DNA from: Mameliella sp. CS4
Lineage (GTDB): Bacteria; Pseudomonadota; Alphaproteobacteria; Rhodobacterales; Rhodobacteraceae
Assembly (NCBI RefSeq): GCF_019392335.1
Contig: NZ_JAHXRQ010000006.1
Coordinates: 124,001-188,000 of the forward strand
Reading direction: 5' to 3'
DNA: 64,000 nt
Part shown: in pieces, positions 52,751 through 61,756 of the stretch
How the letters are laid out: every line of letters begins with the position of its first letter
Position numbering within the stretch: the first letter of the stretch is position 1
Translations under genes and position numbers: made by a program
The notes under the pieces: generated by a model
Told to the model about the DNA's origin: nothing
Databases searched by the model: none
What the model saw: the letters and a program-made list of their open reading frames with translations, nothing else

Positions 52751-53493
52751 CACAGCCGGTCGTCAAGGAAGCCCAGCAGCCCCTCCCAGGACCCTTGGTC
52801 CGCCGTCAGGTCATAGTCCCTCGACCCATAGACGGTAAAGCTGTGGCGGGCGCCGCCAAAGACCTGCGCGCCATGTTCGACACCCGCGCCCTGCAACTGG
52901 TCCAGCAGCGCGGCCAGGTCGCCCATCCCGGACACCGGGTCGGCGCTGCCGTGGAACAGCATCACCGGAGCGCTCGTCGCGCTGTAGTCCTGCCCCTCGG
53001 GCGTGCCCAGCCCGCCGTGGAAGCTGACGAACCCCTGCAGGTCGGCCCCGGCGCGGGCCGCTTCCAGCACCGCCGCACCGCCAAAGCAGTAGCCCATGAT
53101 GACGATGTCATCGGTGGCGCCCGCGATATTGGCCGCCTCCATGATCGAGCCCATCAGCCGCGCGCGGAATTCCTCGCGGTCGCCGTAAAGAGCGCCCGAC
53201 AGCGCGCGGTTCTCGTCGACGGTCTTGGGGTCTTCGTCGGCACCGTAGACGTCGATGGCAAAGGCGGTATAGCCCAGCGCCGCCAGCATCTCGGCGCGGC
53301 GCTCTTCGTAGGCGGTCATCCCGTCCCAGTCATGCACGATCAGCACCGTGCCCTTGGGCGTGATGGCGGTGTTCGTGGCGACATAGCCCTCGTAGCTGCG
53401 GTCGCCCACGGTGTATTCATGATAGCCGGCCTGGATCTCGGCCTGGGCTGCGCCCGCCAGCATCACGGCGGCAGCAAAAACGGTGCGGATCAT
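52750..53493 (-). CDS. Exported dienelactone-hydrolase-family protein
   Basis: A protein of 247 residues: signal peptide (MIRTVFAAAVMLAGAAQA) and alpha/beta hydrolase of the DLH type. The nucleophile is the Cys of IMGYCFGGAAVLE, the acid is in LFHGSADPV, and the His in GARHSFTVYG completes the triad. Translocation to the periplasm is unusual for DLH enzymes but seen in some. The start at 53493 is placed at the signal peptide. It is followed without a gap by the histidine-phosphatase gene. Confidence 0.88.
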   Translation of the reverse strand: MIRTVFAAAVMLAGAAQAEIQAGYHEYTVGDRSYEGYVATNTAITPKGTVLIVHDWDGMTAYEERRAEMLAALGYTAFAIDVYGADEDPKTVDENRALSGALYGDREEFRARLMGSIMEAANIAGATDDIVIMGYCFGGAAVLEAARAGADLQGFVSFHGGLGTPEGQDYSATSAPVMLFHGSADPVSGMGDLAALLDQLQGAGVEHGAQVFGGARHSFTVYGSRDYDLTADQGSWEGLLGFLDDRL

Positions 53494-53542
53494 CACGGAA
53501 CCTCCCTGTTCACATTCCACATCGCAAAGATAGCCGCCCACG

Positions 53543-53577
53543 GAAAAAGAAAAGGCGCCCCCGTGACAGGGGCGCCT
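53543..53577 (-). terminator. Rho-independent terminator after metK
   Basis: AGGCGCCCC/GGGGCGCCT (53553-53561, 53569-53577) is a 9-bp stem with a 7-nt loop. On the minus strand it is followed by a T-rich run (53552-53543). Confidence 0.75.
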
Positions 53578-53581
53578 CTTG

Positions 53582-53648
53582 TGGTTCTTCTTGGTCCAAA
53601 TACCCCCGGGGGGAGTCGACCGCAGGGAGACGGGGGCACAGCCCCCTC
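53582..53648 (+). repeat. Dispersed intergenic element, copy F
   Basis: TTCTTCTTGGTCCAAATACC, then CCCGGGGGGAGTCG, CCGCAGGG and GGGGGCACAGCCCCC. The hairpin lies directly next to the metK stop codon. Confidence 0.6.
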
Positions 53649-54827
53649 TCAGACCTCTTTCTTCAGCGCCTCGGCCAGATCGGTCCGCTCCCAGGAGAAA
53701 CCGCCGTCCGCCTCGGGCGCCCGGCCAAAGTGGCCATAGGCGGCGGTGCGCGAATAGATCGGCTTGTTCAGGTCCAGATGGGTGCGGATGCCGCGCGGGG
53801 TCAGGTCGATCACCTTGGGGATCGCCGCCTCGATGGCCTGCGCCTCGATCTGGCCGGTCTGGTGCGTGTCGACATAGATCGACAGCGGCTTGGCCACGCC
53901 GATGGCATAGGACAGCTGCACGGTGCAGCGTTCCGCCATCCCGGCGGCCACCACGTTCTTGGCCAGATAGCGGGCGACATAGGCCGCCGACCGGTCCACC
54001 TTGGTCGGGTCCTTGCCCGAAAAGGCGCCGCCGCCGTGCGGCGCGGCACCGCCGTAGGTGTCGACGATGATCTTGCGGCCCGTCAGGCCCGCGTCGCCGT
54101 CCGGTCCACCGATGACGAACTTGCCGGTCGGGTTCACCCACCACTCGGTCTCGGCGGTGATCCAGCCCTCGGGCAGGGTCTCGCGGATGTAGGGCTCGAC
54201 CAGATCGCGCACATCGGCGCTGGTCATGTCTTCGTCGATGTGCTGGGTCGACAGCACGATCGAGGTCACGCCCATCGGCTTGCCGTGTTCATAGCGGACC
54301 GAGAGCTGCGACTTGGCATCCGGGCCCAGCCGGGGCTCGGTGCCGTTCTTGCGCACCTCGGCGAGGCGGCGCAGGATCGCGTGGCTGAACTGGATCGGCG
54401 CCGGCATCAGCGCGTCGGTCTCGTTCGTGGCGTAGCCGAACATGATGCCCTGGTCGCCGGCACCTTCGTCGCCCTGCTCGCCGGTCACGCCCTGCGCGAT
54501 ATGGGCGGACTGTTCGTGCAGCAGGTTGGTGATTTCCACGGTCTCGTGGTGGAACTTGTCCTGCTCATAGCCGATGTCCTTGATGCAGGCACGGGCGATG
54601 TCGGGAATGCTGGCCATGTATTCTGCCAGCTTGTCCTGGTCAGAGAGGCCCACCTCGCCCCCGATGACCACGCGGTTGGTGGTGGCGAAGGTCTCGCAGG
54701 CGACACGCGCAAGCGGGTCTTCGGCCAGGAAGGCATCCAGGATCGCGTCGGAAATCCGGTCGCAGACCTTGTCCGGGTGCCCCTCCGAGACGGACTCGGA
54801 GGTGAAGATGTAGTTGTGTCGGGACAT
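53649..54827 (-). CDS. metK: S-adenosylmethionine synthetase
   Basis: Makes S-adenosylmethionine from methionine and ATP. It has 392 residues. [30 protein letters not shown] and [19 protein letters not shown] (the metal/phosphate loop) are intact. The ATG at 54827 is chosen because the SAM/SAH riboswitch anti-SD element GGAG ends 9 bases upstream; an ATG inside that element (54842) would be the wrong start. Regulation is probably by ligand-dependent masking of the ribosome site. It lies in the lnt-metK part of the conserved run. Confidence 0.97.
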   Translation of the reverse strand: MSRHNYIFTSESVSEGHPDKVCDRISDAILDAFLAEDPLARVACETFATTNRVVIGGEVGLSDQDKLAEYMASIPDIARACIKDIGYEQDKFHHETVEITNLLHEQSAHIAQGVTGEQGDEGAGDQGIMFGYATNETDALMPAPIQFSHAILRRLAEVRKNGTEPRLGPDAKSQLSVRYEHGKPMGVTSIVLSTQHIDEDMTSADVRDLVEPYIRETLPEGWITAETEWWVNPTGKFVIGGPDGDAGLTGRKIIVDTYGGAAPHGGGAFSGKDPTKVDRSAAYVARYLAKNVVAAGMAERCTVQLSYAIGVAKPLSIYVDTHQTGQIEAQAIEAAIPKVIDLTPRGIRTHLDLNKPIYSRTAAYGHFGRAPEADGGFSWERTDLAEALKKEV

Positions 54828-54834
54828 GATGGGG

Positions 54835-54879
54835 TGCTCCATTGATGACGCCGTCACGCCAGGAAGCCGTTGTGACGGG
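54835..54879 (-). ncRNA. SAM/SAH riboswitch upstream of metK
   Basis: On the minus strand CACAACGGCTTCCTGGCGTG occurs inside a GTCACAAC...GCGTGAC stem, then after a short linker CAATGGAGCA. This matches the core of the SAM/SAH (env9b-type) riboswitch, in which the 3' AUUGGAGCA-like strand forms a pseudoknot that hides the ribosome-binding GGAG. It is placed directly in front of metK, the usual target. It is a translational ON/OFF switch by SAM (or SAH) binding. Confidence 0.9.
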
Positions 54880-54921
54880 TTTTTGATGTCCAGAAGCGGG
54901 TACGCGGCGCAGCGCGCAGGG

Positions 54922-56466
54922 TCAATCGGAATCTGTGTCGCTGCGGCGGCGGGACGCCGCCGAAAGCACCGCAATTGCCACAAACATGAGCAAACCCACC
55001 GGAAAATCCCCGCTGCGGCTGTAGATCGTGTGCCGGATCGGCGGCGGCAACGGCGCATCGACATAGCCCGCCTCGCCCAGGGGAATGCTGGCCAGGACAC
55101 GCCCCGCCCCGTCGATCACCGCCGAGACGCCGGTATTGGCTGCGCGCAGCATCGGCAGCCCCTGTTCGATGGAACGGATACGGGCCTGGGCCAGGTGCTG
55201 GAAAGGACCGGACCAGGTGCCGAACCAGGCGTCGTTGGTGATCTGGATCAGCATGTCCGGCCGCAAGGGCGCGCCGTTCACATCCTGGGGAAAGACCGCC
55301 TCGTAGCAGATCAGCGGCAGGGCGCTGCCCAGGGGGCCCATGTCGATCACCTGCGGCCCCGGCCCGGGCGTGTATCCGCCCTCGGCCCGGGCGGCCAGCC
55401 CGGCGATGTTCCACCGCGCGAACAGCGCGGCGGCGGGCATGTATTCCCCGAAAGGCACAAGGTGATGCTTGTCATAGAGCGCCTGCACCCCGCCACCGGG
55501 CGCCAGCACGATCAGCGAGTTGTAATAGCCCGCCTGGTCCGCACGCTGGACCCCCAGCAGCACCCGGCTCTCGCCCGCCGCCTCGGTGATCCGGTCCAGC
55601 GTCGGCCCCGCCCGGTGCAACAGGTTGGGCACGCTGGTTTCCGGCCAGACGACCAGCGCGGGCGCCGCCCCGCCTTCCGTGGGCGCGGCGCGGGTGAACT
55701 CCAGCTTGCGCTGCATGAAGACCGGGATCTTTTGCGGGTCCCATTTCTCGTGCTGGGGGGCATTGGGCTGGACCAGCCGCACCACGGGGCGCGCTGCCAG
55801 GTCCTGCGCGGCAGGGGTCAGCAGCCAGCCGCCGCCGAACAGCACCGCCAGCAGGGCAACGGCGCCCAGGGCCGCCCGCCCCCCGCCGGGGCGCAGCGCC
55901 AACGCGCAAAGCGCCGCCGCCGAAAGTGTCATCACAGTCAGCCCGTGCGGCCCGATGACCGAGACCCACTGGATCACCGGAACCGGCAGCCAGACATAGG
56001 GCACCAGCGCCCAGGGAAAACCGGTAAGGACATAGGCACGCGCCAGTTCCGCCAGGCTCCACGCCAGGACCAGCCCGATCACCGGGTAGCGCCCCTGCGA
56101 CGAGAGCCGGAACGCCAGCCCCCAGAACAGTGCCAGCCCGCCCGCAAGACCGATCAGCGCAAAGGGCGCCATCCATCCCGTCACGGCGGCATCGACAAAG
56201 AAAGGCTCGACGATCCAGCCCATCGAAAAACCGAAATAGCCCAGCCCCACGGCCCAGCCCGTGCCCGCCGACCGCAGCCCGCCCGGCGTCACAAGGAACA
56301 GCCAGACCGCCGCGACGTAGCCCGCGAACCCCAGGTACCACAGGTCATAAGGAGGCTGACCCAGACCGATGACCACGCCCGCCAGCACCGCCAGAGGCAG
56401 GCGCATCCAGCCCGGCAAGGGGCCAGCAGCCACGCGGGCGCCGCCCACCGCCCGCCTGTCAGGCAT
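54922..56466 (-). CDS. lnt: Apolipoprotein N-acyltransferase
   Basis: Adds the third acyl chain to lipoproteins at the outer face of the inner membrane. It has 514 residues: about seven hydrophobic helices, then a nitrilase-like periplasmic domain. The triad is the glutamate in [10 protein letters not shown], the lysine in [12 protein letters not shown] and the cysteine in [11 protein letters not shown]. The [17 protein letters not shown] region is typical. Its end overlaps nothing; the riboswitch for metK starts just after its stop. It shares 8 bp with the corC-like gene. Confidence 0.96.
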   Translation of the reverse strand: MPDRRAVGGARVAAGPLPGWMRLPLAVLAGVVIGLGQPPYDLWYLGFAGYVAAVWLFLVTPGGLRSAGTGWAVGLGYFGFSMGWIVEPFFVDAAVTGWMAPFALIGLAGGLALFWGLAFRLSSQGRYPVIGLVLAWSLAELARAYVLTGFPWALVPYVWLPVPVIQWVSVIGPHGLTVMTLSAAALCALALRPGGGRAALGAVALLAVLFGGGWLLTPAAQDLAARPVVRLVQPNAPQHEKWDPQKIPVFMQRKLEFTRAAPTEGGAAPALVVWPETSVPNLLHRAGPTLDRITEAAGESRVLLGVQRADQAGYYNSLIVLAPGGGVQALYDKHHLVPFGEYMPAAALFARWNIAGLAARAEGGYTPGPGPQVIDMGPLGSALPLICYEAVFPQDVNGAPLRPDMLIQITNDAWFGTWSGPFQHLAQARIRSIEQGLPMLRAANTGVSAVIDGAGRVLASIPLGEAGYVDAPLPPPIRHTIYSRSGDFPVGLLMFVAIAVLSAASRRRSDTDSD

Positions 56467-57439
56467 GGCCCGCGTCGGCCTTGACCGCCGGCGCCTCTGT
56501 CACCGGCGCGGGCGCTGTCGCGGCGGTCTCGGTCCGTGTCGTCTTGGACGGGCGCACCCGCAGCCGCTTGATCCGGCGCGGGTCCGCATCGACAACCTCG
56601 AAATCCAGACCCGCCGGATGCGGCACGACCTCACCCCGCGCGGGCACGCGGCCCGCCAGCATGAAGACCAGCCCGCCCAGCGTGTCGATCTCTTCCTCGT
56701 CGATGTCGTCGTGGTCGGTCAGCGCCAGGCCCAGCTCACCCTCGAAATCGCTTAGCGGCGTCTTGGCCTGCACCAGGTAGCAGCCGGTCTTTTCTCGGGT
56801 CCAGTACTGATCCTCGTCGGTGTCGTGTTCGTCCTCGATCTCGCCGATGACCTGTTCGATCAGGTCCTCGATCGTCACCAGCCCGTCGACCCCGCCGTAT
56901 TCGTCGATCACCAGTGCCATGTGACGGCGCTCGGTCTGCATCTTGGTCAGCAGCACGCCAATCGGCATCGACGGCGGCACAAAGAGCAGCGGTCGCAGCA
57001 TCCGTTTCAGGTTGAACCGCCCGCCGGTGCCGTTAAAGCCCTGCTGCAGCGCGAAATCCTTGAGGTGGGCCATGCCCACGGGCGTGTCCAACGTCCCCTC
57101 GTAGACCGGCAGCCGCGTCATGCCGCTTTCGCGGAACACGGTGACCAGGTCCTCCTTGGTGATCGTATTGGGCACGGCGATGATCTCGGCCTTTGGAATG
57201 GCCACATCCTCGACCCGCATCCGACGCAGGTTGATCATGCCGTGAACCGGCCTGTCGTGCGCCCGTGGCGCGCTTTCGGCCGCAGAGCCGTGCCGCGAGG
57301 CCCCCTCGCCGCCCCGGCCGAACAACCGCTGCCAGAAACTGCGCCGCGGCCCGTGTCCGTTCATGTGTCCCGTCAGTGGCGCGCTTTGCGCTGCCTTAGA
57401 CGAGTCGTCGCTATCGCCCATCTTTCCTGTTCCAGTCAT
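56459..57439 (-). CDS. CorC/HlyC-like CBS-domain protein
   Basis: A protein of 326 residues. A basic low-complexity N-terminus (about 1-60) is followed by two CBS motifs (about 70-190, RVEDVAIPKAEI and IEQVIGEIEDEHD). A CorC_HlyC transporter-associated domain (YLVQAKTPLSDFEGELG, LGGLVFMLAGRVPARGEVV) ends it. In the miaB-phoH-ybeY-corC-lnt run it is probably an accessory to membrane or magnesium homeostasis. The ATG at 57439 overlaps the ybeY stop by 4 bp; 57421 has AGGAA upstream and is an alternative. Confidence 0.93.
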   Translation of the reverse strand: MTGTGKMGDSDDSSKAAQSAPLTGHMNGHGPRRSFWQRLFGRGGEGASRHGSAAESAPRAHDRPVHGMINLRRMRVEDVAIPKAEIIAVPNTITKEDLVTVFRESGMTRLPVYEGTLDTPVGMAHLKDFALQQGFNGTGGRFNLKRMLRPLLFVPPSMPIGVLLTKMQTERRHMALVIDEYGGVDGLVTIEDLIEQVIGEIEDEHDTDEDQYWTREKTGCYLVQAKTPLSDFEGELGLALTDHDDIDEEEIDTLGGLVFMLAGRVPARGEVVPHPAGLDFEVVDADPRRIKRLRVRPSKTTRTETAATAPAPVTEAPAVKADAGHA

Positions 57440-57957
57440 ACCCCATCGGGGCCATCATCCTCACCATATGGGTTCGGCAGACCGAGATTGCCAAGTATCT
57501 CTGCCTCCAGCCGTTCCATCAGCGTGGCGTCCGCATCACGCATATGGTCATACCCCAAAAGATGTAACACGCCATGAACAACCAAGTGTGTGACATGTTG
57601 CTCCAAAGCGATACCCTGCTCGGCGGCTTCCCGCCCGCAGGTTTCCCAGGCCAGGGCAATGTCGCCCAGGTGGTGCGGCGCCTCGTCCTCGGGCTCGGGC
57701 GGCCAGGGCGTCCCTCCCGGTGTCTCGGGGGCCAGATCCTCAGACGGCCAGCTCAGCACGTTGGTGGCCGTGGGCTTGTCGCGGAAATCGCCGTTCAGCG
57801 TGGCAATTCGGGCATCGTCACAGCCCAGCACGGCGATCTCGTAGCCCGCCGGGGAGAGCCCCAGGTGCATCAGCGCCGCCACCGCACCGCGTTCCGAGAT
57901 TTCCGCCAGCCCGGCGGCCTCCCAACGGTCGTCCTCGAAAATCGTATCGGTCAACAT
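57436..57957 (-). CDS. ybeY: Endoribonuclease YbeY
   Basis: A zinc-dependent RNase involved in 16S rRNA 3'-end maturation and ribosome quality control. It has 173 residues. The metal motif HGVLHLLGYDH (three His) is intact, and NGDFRDKPTATNVLSW is typical. It overlaps the corC-like gene by 4 bp and follows phoH. Confidence 0.96.
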   Translation of the reverse strand: MLTDTIFEDDRWEAAGLAEISERGAVAALMHLGLSPAGYEIAVLGCDDARIATLNGDFRDKPTATNVLSWPSEDLAPETPGGTPWPPEPEDEAPHHLGDIALAWETCGREAAEQGIALEQHVTHLVVHGVLHLLGYDHMRDADATLMERLEAEILGNLGLPNPYGEDDGPDGV

Positions 57958-57966
57958 GTGGATTCG

Positions 57967-58020
57967 CGCCGGAGGCCCTGCCCCGGACCCCCGAGATAGT
58001 TTTCAAACCAAGGAAGCGGG
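57967..58020 (-). repeat. Dispersed intergenic element, copy G (diverged)
   Basis: On the minus strand CTTCCTTGGTTTGAAAACTA, then TCTCGGGGGTCC, GGGGCAGGGCCTCCGGCG. It fits the general layout but the hairpin is different. It lies between phoH and ybeY. Confidence 0.4.
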
Positions 58021-58030
58021 AGCCAGGGTC

Positions 58031-59038
58031 TCAGCCCTCCGCGTCCGCCTCATAGGCCTCGATGATCGCGGCGACAAGCGGGTGACGCACCACGTCCTTG
58101 CCGGTGAAATAGTTGAACGAGATGCCGGACACATGGCTCAGCAGCCGTTCCGCGTCCGCCAGCCCCGAAGGCACGCCGCGCGGCAGGTCGATCTGCGTCC
58201 GGTCGCCGGTGATCACCATGCGCGAGCCTTCGCCCAGGCGGGTCAGGAACATCTTCATCTGCATGGTGGTCGCGTTCTGCGCCTCGTCCAGCACGACAAA
58301 GGCATTCGACAGCGTGCGCCCGCGCATGAAGGCCAGCGGCGCGATCTCGACCGATTTCTCCTCGCGCATCTTGGCAAGCTGCTTGCCCGGCAGGAAATCG
58401 TTCAGCGCATCCATCAGGGGCTGCATGTAGGGATCGACCTTTTCCTCCTGCGTGCCGGGCAGAAAGCCCAGCCGCTCGCCCGCCTCGACGGCGGGACGGC
58501 ACAGGATGATCTTGTCGACTTCGCCGGTGATCAGCATGTTCACGCCGACCGCCACCGCCAGGTAGGTCTTGCCGGTGCCCGCCGGGCCGATGCCAAAGGC
58601 CAACTCGTTGGCAAAGAGCGACTGCACATAGGCCTTTTGCGCGTCGGTGCGCGGCTCGATCAGCTTTTTGCGGGTCTTGATCTCGACCTTGCCGCCGCTG
58701 AACATTTCCAGCTGCTCGTCCGGCTCGTCGTCCTCCATGCGAAAGGCCCGGTCGATGTCGCCACGGTCCACCTCGCGGCCCTGTTCCAGCCGCTCGTAGA
58801 GCATGCGCAGGACCTCGGCCGCCTCCGGCACGGCGTCCTCTGGGCCGTGGATCGCCAGCTGGTTGCCACGGCGCAGGATCTGCACCCCGGTGCGGGCCTC
58901 GATGTCGGTCAGGTTGCGATCGAATTCTCCACAAAGATCGATCAGCAGTCGATTGTCTGGAAATTCAACGATGGCTTCGGTCAAGGTGCCCGCTGTCAAA
59001 CCCGTCTCCTGCACAGGGCCGTCCGAATCCGGACGCAT
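58031..59038 (-). CDS. phoH: PhoH-family ATPase (PhoH-like)
   Basis: A protein of 335 residues. An N-terminal KH-like region (ILRRGNQLAIHG) is followed by the PhoH P-loop GIGPAGTGKTYLAVAV, ILCRPAVEAGERLGFLPGT, VVLDEAQNATTMQMKMFLTR (Walker B) and MVITGDRTQIDLP. This is the PhoL/YbeZ type, acting with YbeY in RNA metabolism. The ATG at 59038 starts the homology; 14 upstream codons are ignored. It is downstream of the OmpA-like pair and miaB. Confidence 0.95.
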   Translation of the reverse strand: MRPDSDGPVQETGLTAGTLTEAIVEFPDNRLLIDLCGEFDRNLTDIEARTGVQILRRGNQLAIHGPEDAVPEAAEVLRMLYERLEQGREVDRGDIDRAFRMEDDEPDEQLEMFSGGKVEIKTRKKLIEPRTDAQKAYVQSLFANELAFGIGPAGTGKTYLAVAVGVNMLITGEVDKIILCRPAVEAGERLGFLPGTQEEKVDPYMQPLMDALNDFLPGKQLAKMREEKSVEIAPLAFMRGRTLSNAFVVLDEAQNATTMQMKMFLTRLGEGSRMVITGDRTQIDLPRGVPSGLADAERLLSHVSGISFNYFTGKDVVRHPLVAAIIEAYEADAEG

Positions 59039-59118
59039 GTTTCTGCTAGATATGGTGCACCCGGCGGCCCGGTGGCGCAAGTCTCGGTCGCGGGCTGGGA
59101 CGGAATGTCATGCAAGTG

Positions 59119-59153
59119 CAACAAAAACAGACCGCGCAGCAGATGCTGCGCGG
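59119..59153 (-). terminator. Terminator after the lipoprotein gene
   Basis: CCGCGCAGCA/TGCTGCGCGG (59132-59141, 59144-59153) forms a 10-bp stem with a 2-nt loop. On the minus strand it is followed by TCTGTTTTTG. It lies 36 nt after the lipoprotein stop. Confidence 0.75.
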
Positions 59154-59188
59154 CCTATTGAGACCCTGCGTGCCTGTCAGGGTCGGGA

Positions 59189-59497
59189 TTACAGCGGGTC
59201 GCCGATGACCGAGGTCGAGCCACCCTTGAAGTCGCCGGTGGCAATGGTCGGGGGCGCGATGCCCGAGCAGACCGGCTTGCCGTACTTGTCCAGACGCTGC
59301 GAGAGATAGCCCTCGACACCGTCGTCGATGATCCAGTGGTCACATCCGTTCGGATCGACCCAGATACCGGCTTTCATGCCGGTCAGGTCGTCACGGTCGA
59401 CGGATTGGCGGTCGCGGCTCTTGTCAGGGCCGACCGGGTCGCAGGCGGCCAGGCCGACGGCAGCGACAACCAGAAGGATCGGTTTCACGAAGTTCAT
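59189..59497 (-). CDS. Lipoprotein with IWVDP-GC-HW-DDGVEGY motif
   Basis: A protein of 102 residues. The lipobox VGLAAC gives acylation at Cys19. The mature part has GIWVDPNGCDHWIIDDGVEG, then YLSQRLDKYGKPVCS, which also occurs in the preceding OmpA-like gene (about 12 identical or similar key residues with the same spacing). No other domain. It follows the OmpA-like gene with a 20-nt gap and probably forms an envelope unit with it. Function unknown. Confidence 0.82.
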   Translation of the reverse strand: MNFVKPILLVVAAVGLAACDPVGPDKSRDRQSVDRDDLTGMKAGIWVDPNGCDHWIIDDGVEGYLSQRLDKYGKPVCSGIAPPTIATGDFKGGSTSVIGDPL

Positions 59498-59516
59498 AAT
59501 CCTGGTCCCCTCTGGA

Positions 59517-60113
59517 TTACCGGAAGCAGAGAATTTCGACACGGCGGTTCTTGGCCATGCCCTGTGCGGTCTTGTTGGTGGCGACCGGCATACGTTCGCC
59601 ATAGCCGCGAACGTCGGTGATGTTTGCCCCAACCGACCGGGCCACCCTGGCCACGGCCAGCGCGCGGTTGTAGCTCAACTTGATGTTGTACTCGTCCGAG
59701 GCGCGGCTGTCGGTGTGGCCGGCAATCACGTAGCCCACCGCAGAGGCGCTGCGGAAGAACTCGGCGATGCGGGCCTGCCCGTGCTTGGAAATCCGGTAGC
59801 TGTCGGTGGCAAAGAACTGGTCAGTGTTCATGACGCCGCAGGTGTTGGCACGGCGGCAGACCGGGATGCCCTTGCGGCTGACGTGGGGGCTCATGTAGCC
59901 CTCGACGCCGTCGTCCATCACCCAGTGTTCGCAGCCGTCCGGATCGACCCAGATGCCGGGGATGTACTGTTCACCCTTGATGGTGCGGGTGTTCTGCGTG
60001 GAAATGAAAGGTGTCTTCCCTGCGTCCTCGGCGACTGCCGGCGCAGCGGCCGACAGACCAGCGAGAGCCGCAAGCGCCATCGCGCCGATGGCCTTGGTAA
60101 TGCGATACGCCAC
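59517..60113 (-). CDS. OmpA-family exported protein with the same motif
   Basis: A protein of 198 residues. The signal peptide ends at AVAE (about residue 28). Then comes GIWVDPDGCEHWVMDDGVEG with YMSPHVSRKGIPVCR, as in the neighbouring lipoprotein. The C-terminal OmpA/MotB-like peptidoglycan-binding domain (about 95-198) contains VIAGHTDSRASDEYNIKLS and RGYGERMPVATN. There is no membrane beta-barrel in the rest. It is likely periplasmic and peptidoglycan-bound, near the lipoprotein. The hairpin at 60145-60177 lies in its leader. Confidence 0.9.
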   Translation of the reverse strand: MAYRITKAIGAMALAALAGLSAAAPAVAEDAGKTPFISTQNTRTIKGEQYIPGIWVDPDGCEHWVMDDGVEGYMSPHVSRKGIPVCRRANTCGVMNTDQFFATDSYRISKHGQARIAEFFRSASAVGYVIAGHTDSRASDEYNIKLSYNRALAVARVARSVGANITDVRGYGERMPVATNKTAQGMAKNRRVEILCFR

Positions 60114-60144
60114 AGCCTGGTCCCTTGGTTATAGTTTCCCCTGA

Positions 60145-60177
60145 TGCCTGCGCTCGGTTTGGCAGCGCGCGCAGGCA
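60145..60177 (-). promoter_or_regulatory. Leader hairpin of the OmpA-like gene
   Basis: TGCCTGCGC (60145-60153) and GCGCAGGCA (60169-60177) form a 9-bp stem with a 15-nt loop, 32 nt before the start. An AT-rich TATAGT-like -10 is just upstream (minus strand). Candidate leader structure. Confidence 0.45.
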
Positions 60178-60332
60178 AATTTACTATAATCAACACATTA
60201 GCAAAGTTGCCTTCCCTGTGAAGAGAAAAGCTATGCACACTGTCCCAAAATCGGAAACAGTTCCCGCAACTGCCTTATTTTACTGTGGATAATCCGAACC
60301 TTTTTTTTGAAACAACGGGTTCGGAGGTCAGC

Positions 60333-61643
60333 CTAGAGCGGGCTCATCACGCCTTTGAGGGAATTGGGGCCGCTGGATTCGATTCGGATTCGGGCCATGT
60401 CGCCCGGCACGATTCCGCTGGTCTCGACGTGGACCGCGTGCAGGTATTCCGATTTCCCGACCATCTGGCCGGGCAGCCGTCCGGGTTTTTCGAACAGCAC
60501 ATGCACGTCGCGGCCCACCATCGCGTCCTGCAGGCTGCGCTGCTGTTTGGTCAGCAGGGCCTGCAGCCGCTGCAGCCGGTCGTCCTTTTCCGCTTCCGGA
60601 ACCTGGGGCCGCTCCGCCGCCGGGGTGCCGGGCCGTTCGGAATACTTGAAGGAAAACGCGCTGCCGTATTCCACCGCCTCGATCAGGTCCAGCGTGGCCT
60701 GGAAATCGGCCTCGGTCTCTTCGGGGAAGCCGACGATGAAATCGCCCGACAGGTGCAGATCCGGCCGCGCCGCGCGCAGCCGTTCGATCAACCGCAGATA
60801 CTGCTCTGCGGTATGCTGGCGGTTCATCCGCTTCAGGATCTTGTCGCTGCCCGCCTGCACCGGCAGGTGCAGGTAGGGCATCAGCTTGTCGCAGGTGCCA
60901 TGCGCCTCGATCAGCGCCTCGTCCATGTCGTTGGGATGCGAGGTGGTGAACCGGATCCGCTCCAGCCCGTCGACCTCTGCCAGTGCGTGGATCAGCCCGG
61001 CAAGCCCACCGTCGTGGCCGTGATAGGCATTGACGTTCTGCCCCAGCAGCGTGATCTCGCGCACGCCGCGTTCCACCAGGTCGCGCGCCTCGGTCAGCAC
61101 GCGGTCCGCCGGGCGCGACACCTCGGCGCCGCGGGTATAGGGCACAACGCAAAAGGCGCAGAACTTGTCACAGCCCTCCTGCACGGTCAGAAAGGCGGTC
61201 GGCCCGCGTTTCGCCTTGGGGCGCCCCTTGAGGTGGTCGAACTTGTCCTCCTCGGGGAAATCCGTGTCCAGCGCCTTGCCGCCGGTGCGCACCTTGGCCT
61301 CCATCTCGGGCAGGCGGTGATAGCTTTGCGGCCCCACCACCAGGTCCACCATCGGCTGACGGCGCATGATCTCCTCGCCCTCGGCCTGGGCCACGCAGCC
61401 CGCCACGCCGATCTTGAGGTCCGGGCGCGCGGCCTTCAGCCCCTTGTAGCGGCCCAGCTCGGAATAGACCTTCTCCGCCGCTTTCTCGCGGATGTGGCAG
61501 GTGTTCAGCAGGATCATGTCCGCGTCTTCGGGGCGCTCGGTGGTCTCATAGCCTTCGCCGCCCATCGCCTCGGCCATGCGCTCGCTGTCATAGACATTCA
61601 TCTGGCAGCCGTAGGTCTTGATATAAAGCTTCTTCGGGGCCAT
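60333..61643 (-). CDS. miaB: tRNA-2-methylthio-N6-dimethylallyladenosine synthase
   Basis: A radical SAM methylthiotransferase for A37 of tRNAs. It has 436 residues. The MTTase N-terminal domain ([37 protein letters not shown]) holds the second cluster. The radical SAM motif [17 protein letters not shown] follows, and a C-terminal TRAM domain is seen ([14 protein letters not shown]). The ATG at 61643 is chosen at the start of homology. It diverges from a GT-like gene. Confidence 0.97.
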   Translation of the reverse strand: MAPKKLYIKTYGCQMNVYDSERMAEAMGGEGYETTERPEDADMILLNTCHIREKAAEKVYSELGRYKGLKAARPDLKIGVAGCVAQAEGEEIMRRQPMVDLVVGPQSYHRLPEMEAKVRTGGKALDTDFPEEDKFDHLKGRPKAKRGPTAFLTVQEGCDKFCAFCVVPYTRGAEVSRPADRVLTEARDLVERGVREITLLGQNVNAYHGHDGGLAGLIHALAEVDGLERIRFTTSHPNDMDEALIEAHGTCDKLMPYLHLPVQAGSDKILKRMNRQHTAEQYLRLIERLRAARPDLHLSGDFIVGFPEETEADFQATLDLIEAVEYGSAFSFKYSERPGTPAAERPQVPEAEKDDRLQRLQALLTKQQRSLQDAMVGRDVHVLFEKPGRLPGQMVGKSEYLHAVHVETSGIVPGDMARIRIESSGPNSLKGVMSPL

Positions 61644-61756
61644 CGCGCGCGCTCCTGCTCTCGGGTTCGAGGGCTGCGGATACCGCAGAATCCCCCCATC
61701 TTGCAATGCACCAGATTTTCACCGAGTCTGCCGCAAAAGCGCCCCAGAGGCCGAAC

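Noticed and set aside
54828..54842. metK starting at the ATG at 54842
   Set aside because: That ATG overlaps the GGAG element of the riboswitch, which must serve as the ribosome site for the ATG at 54827.
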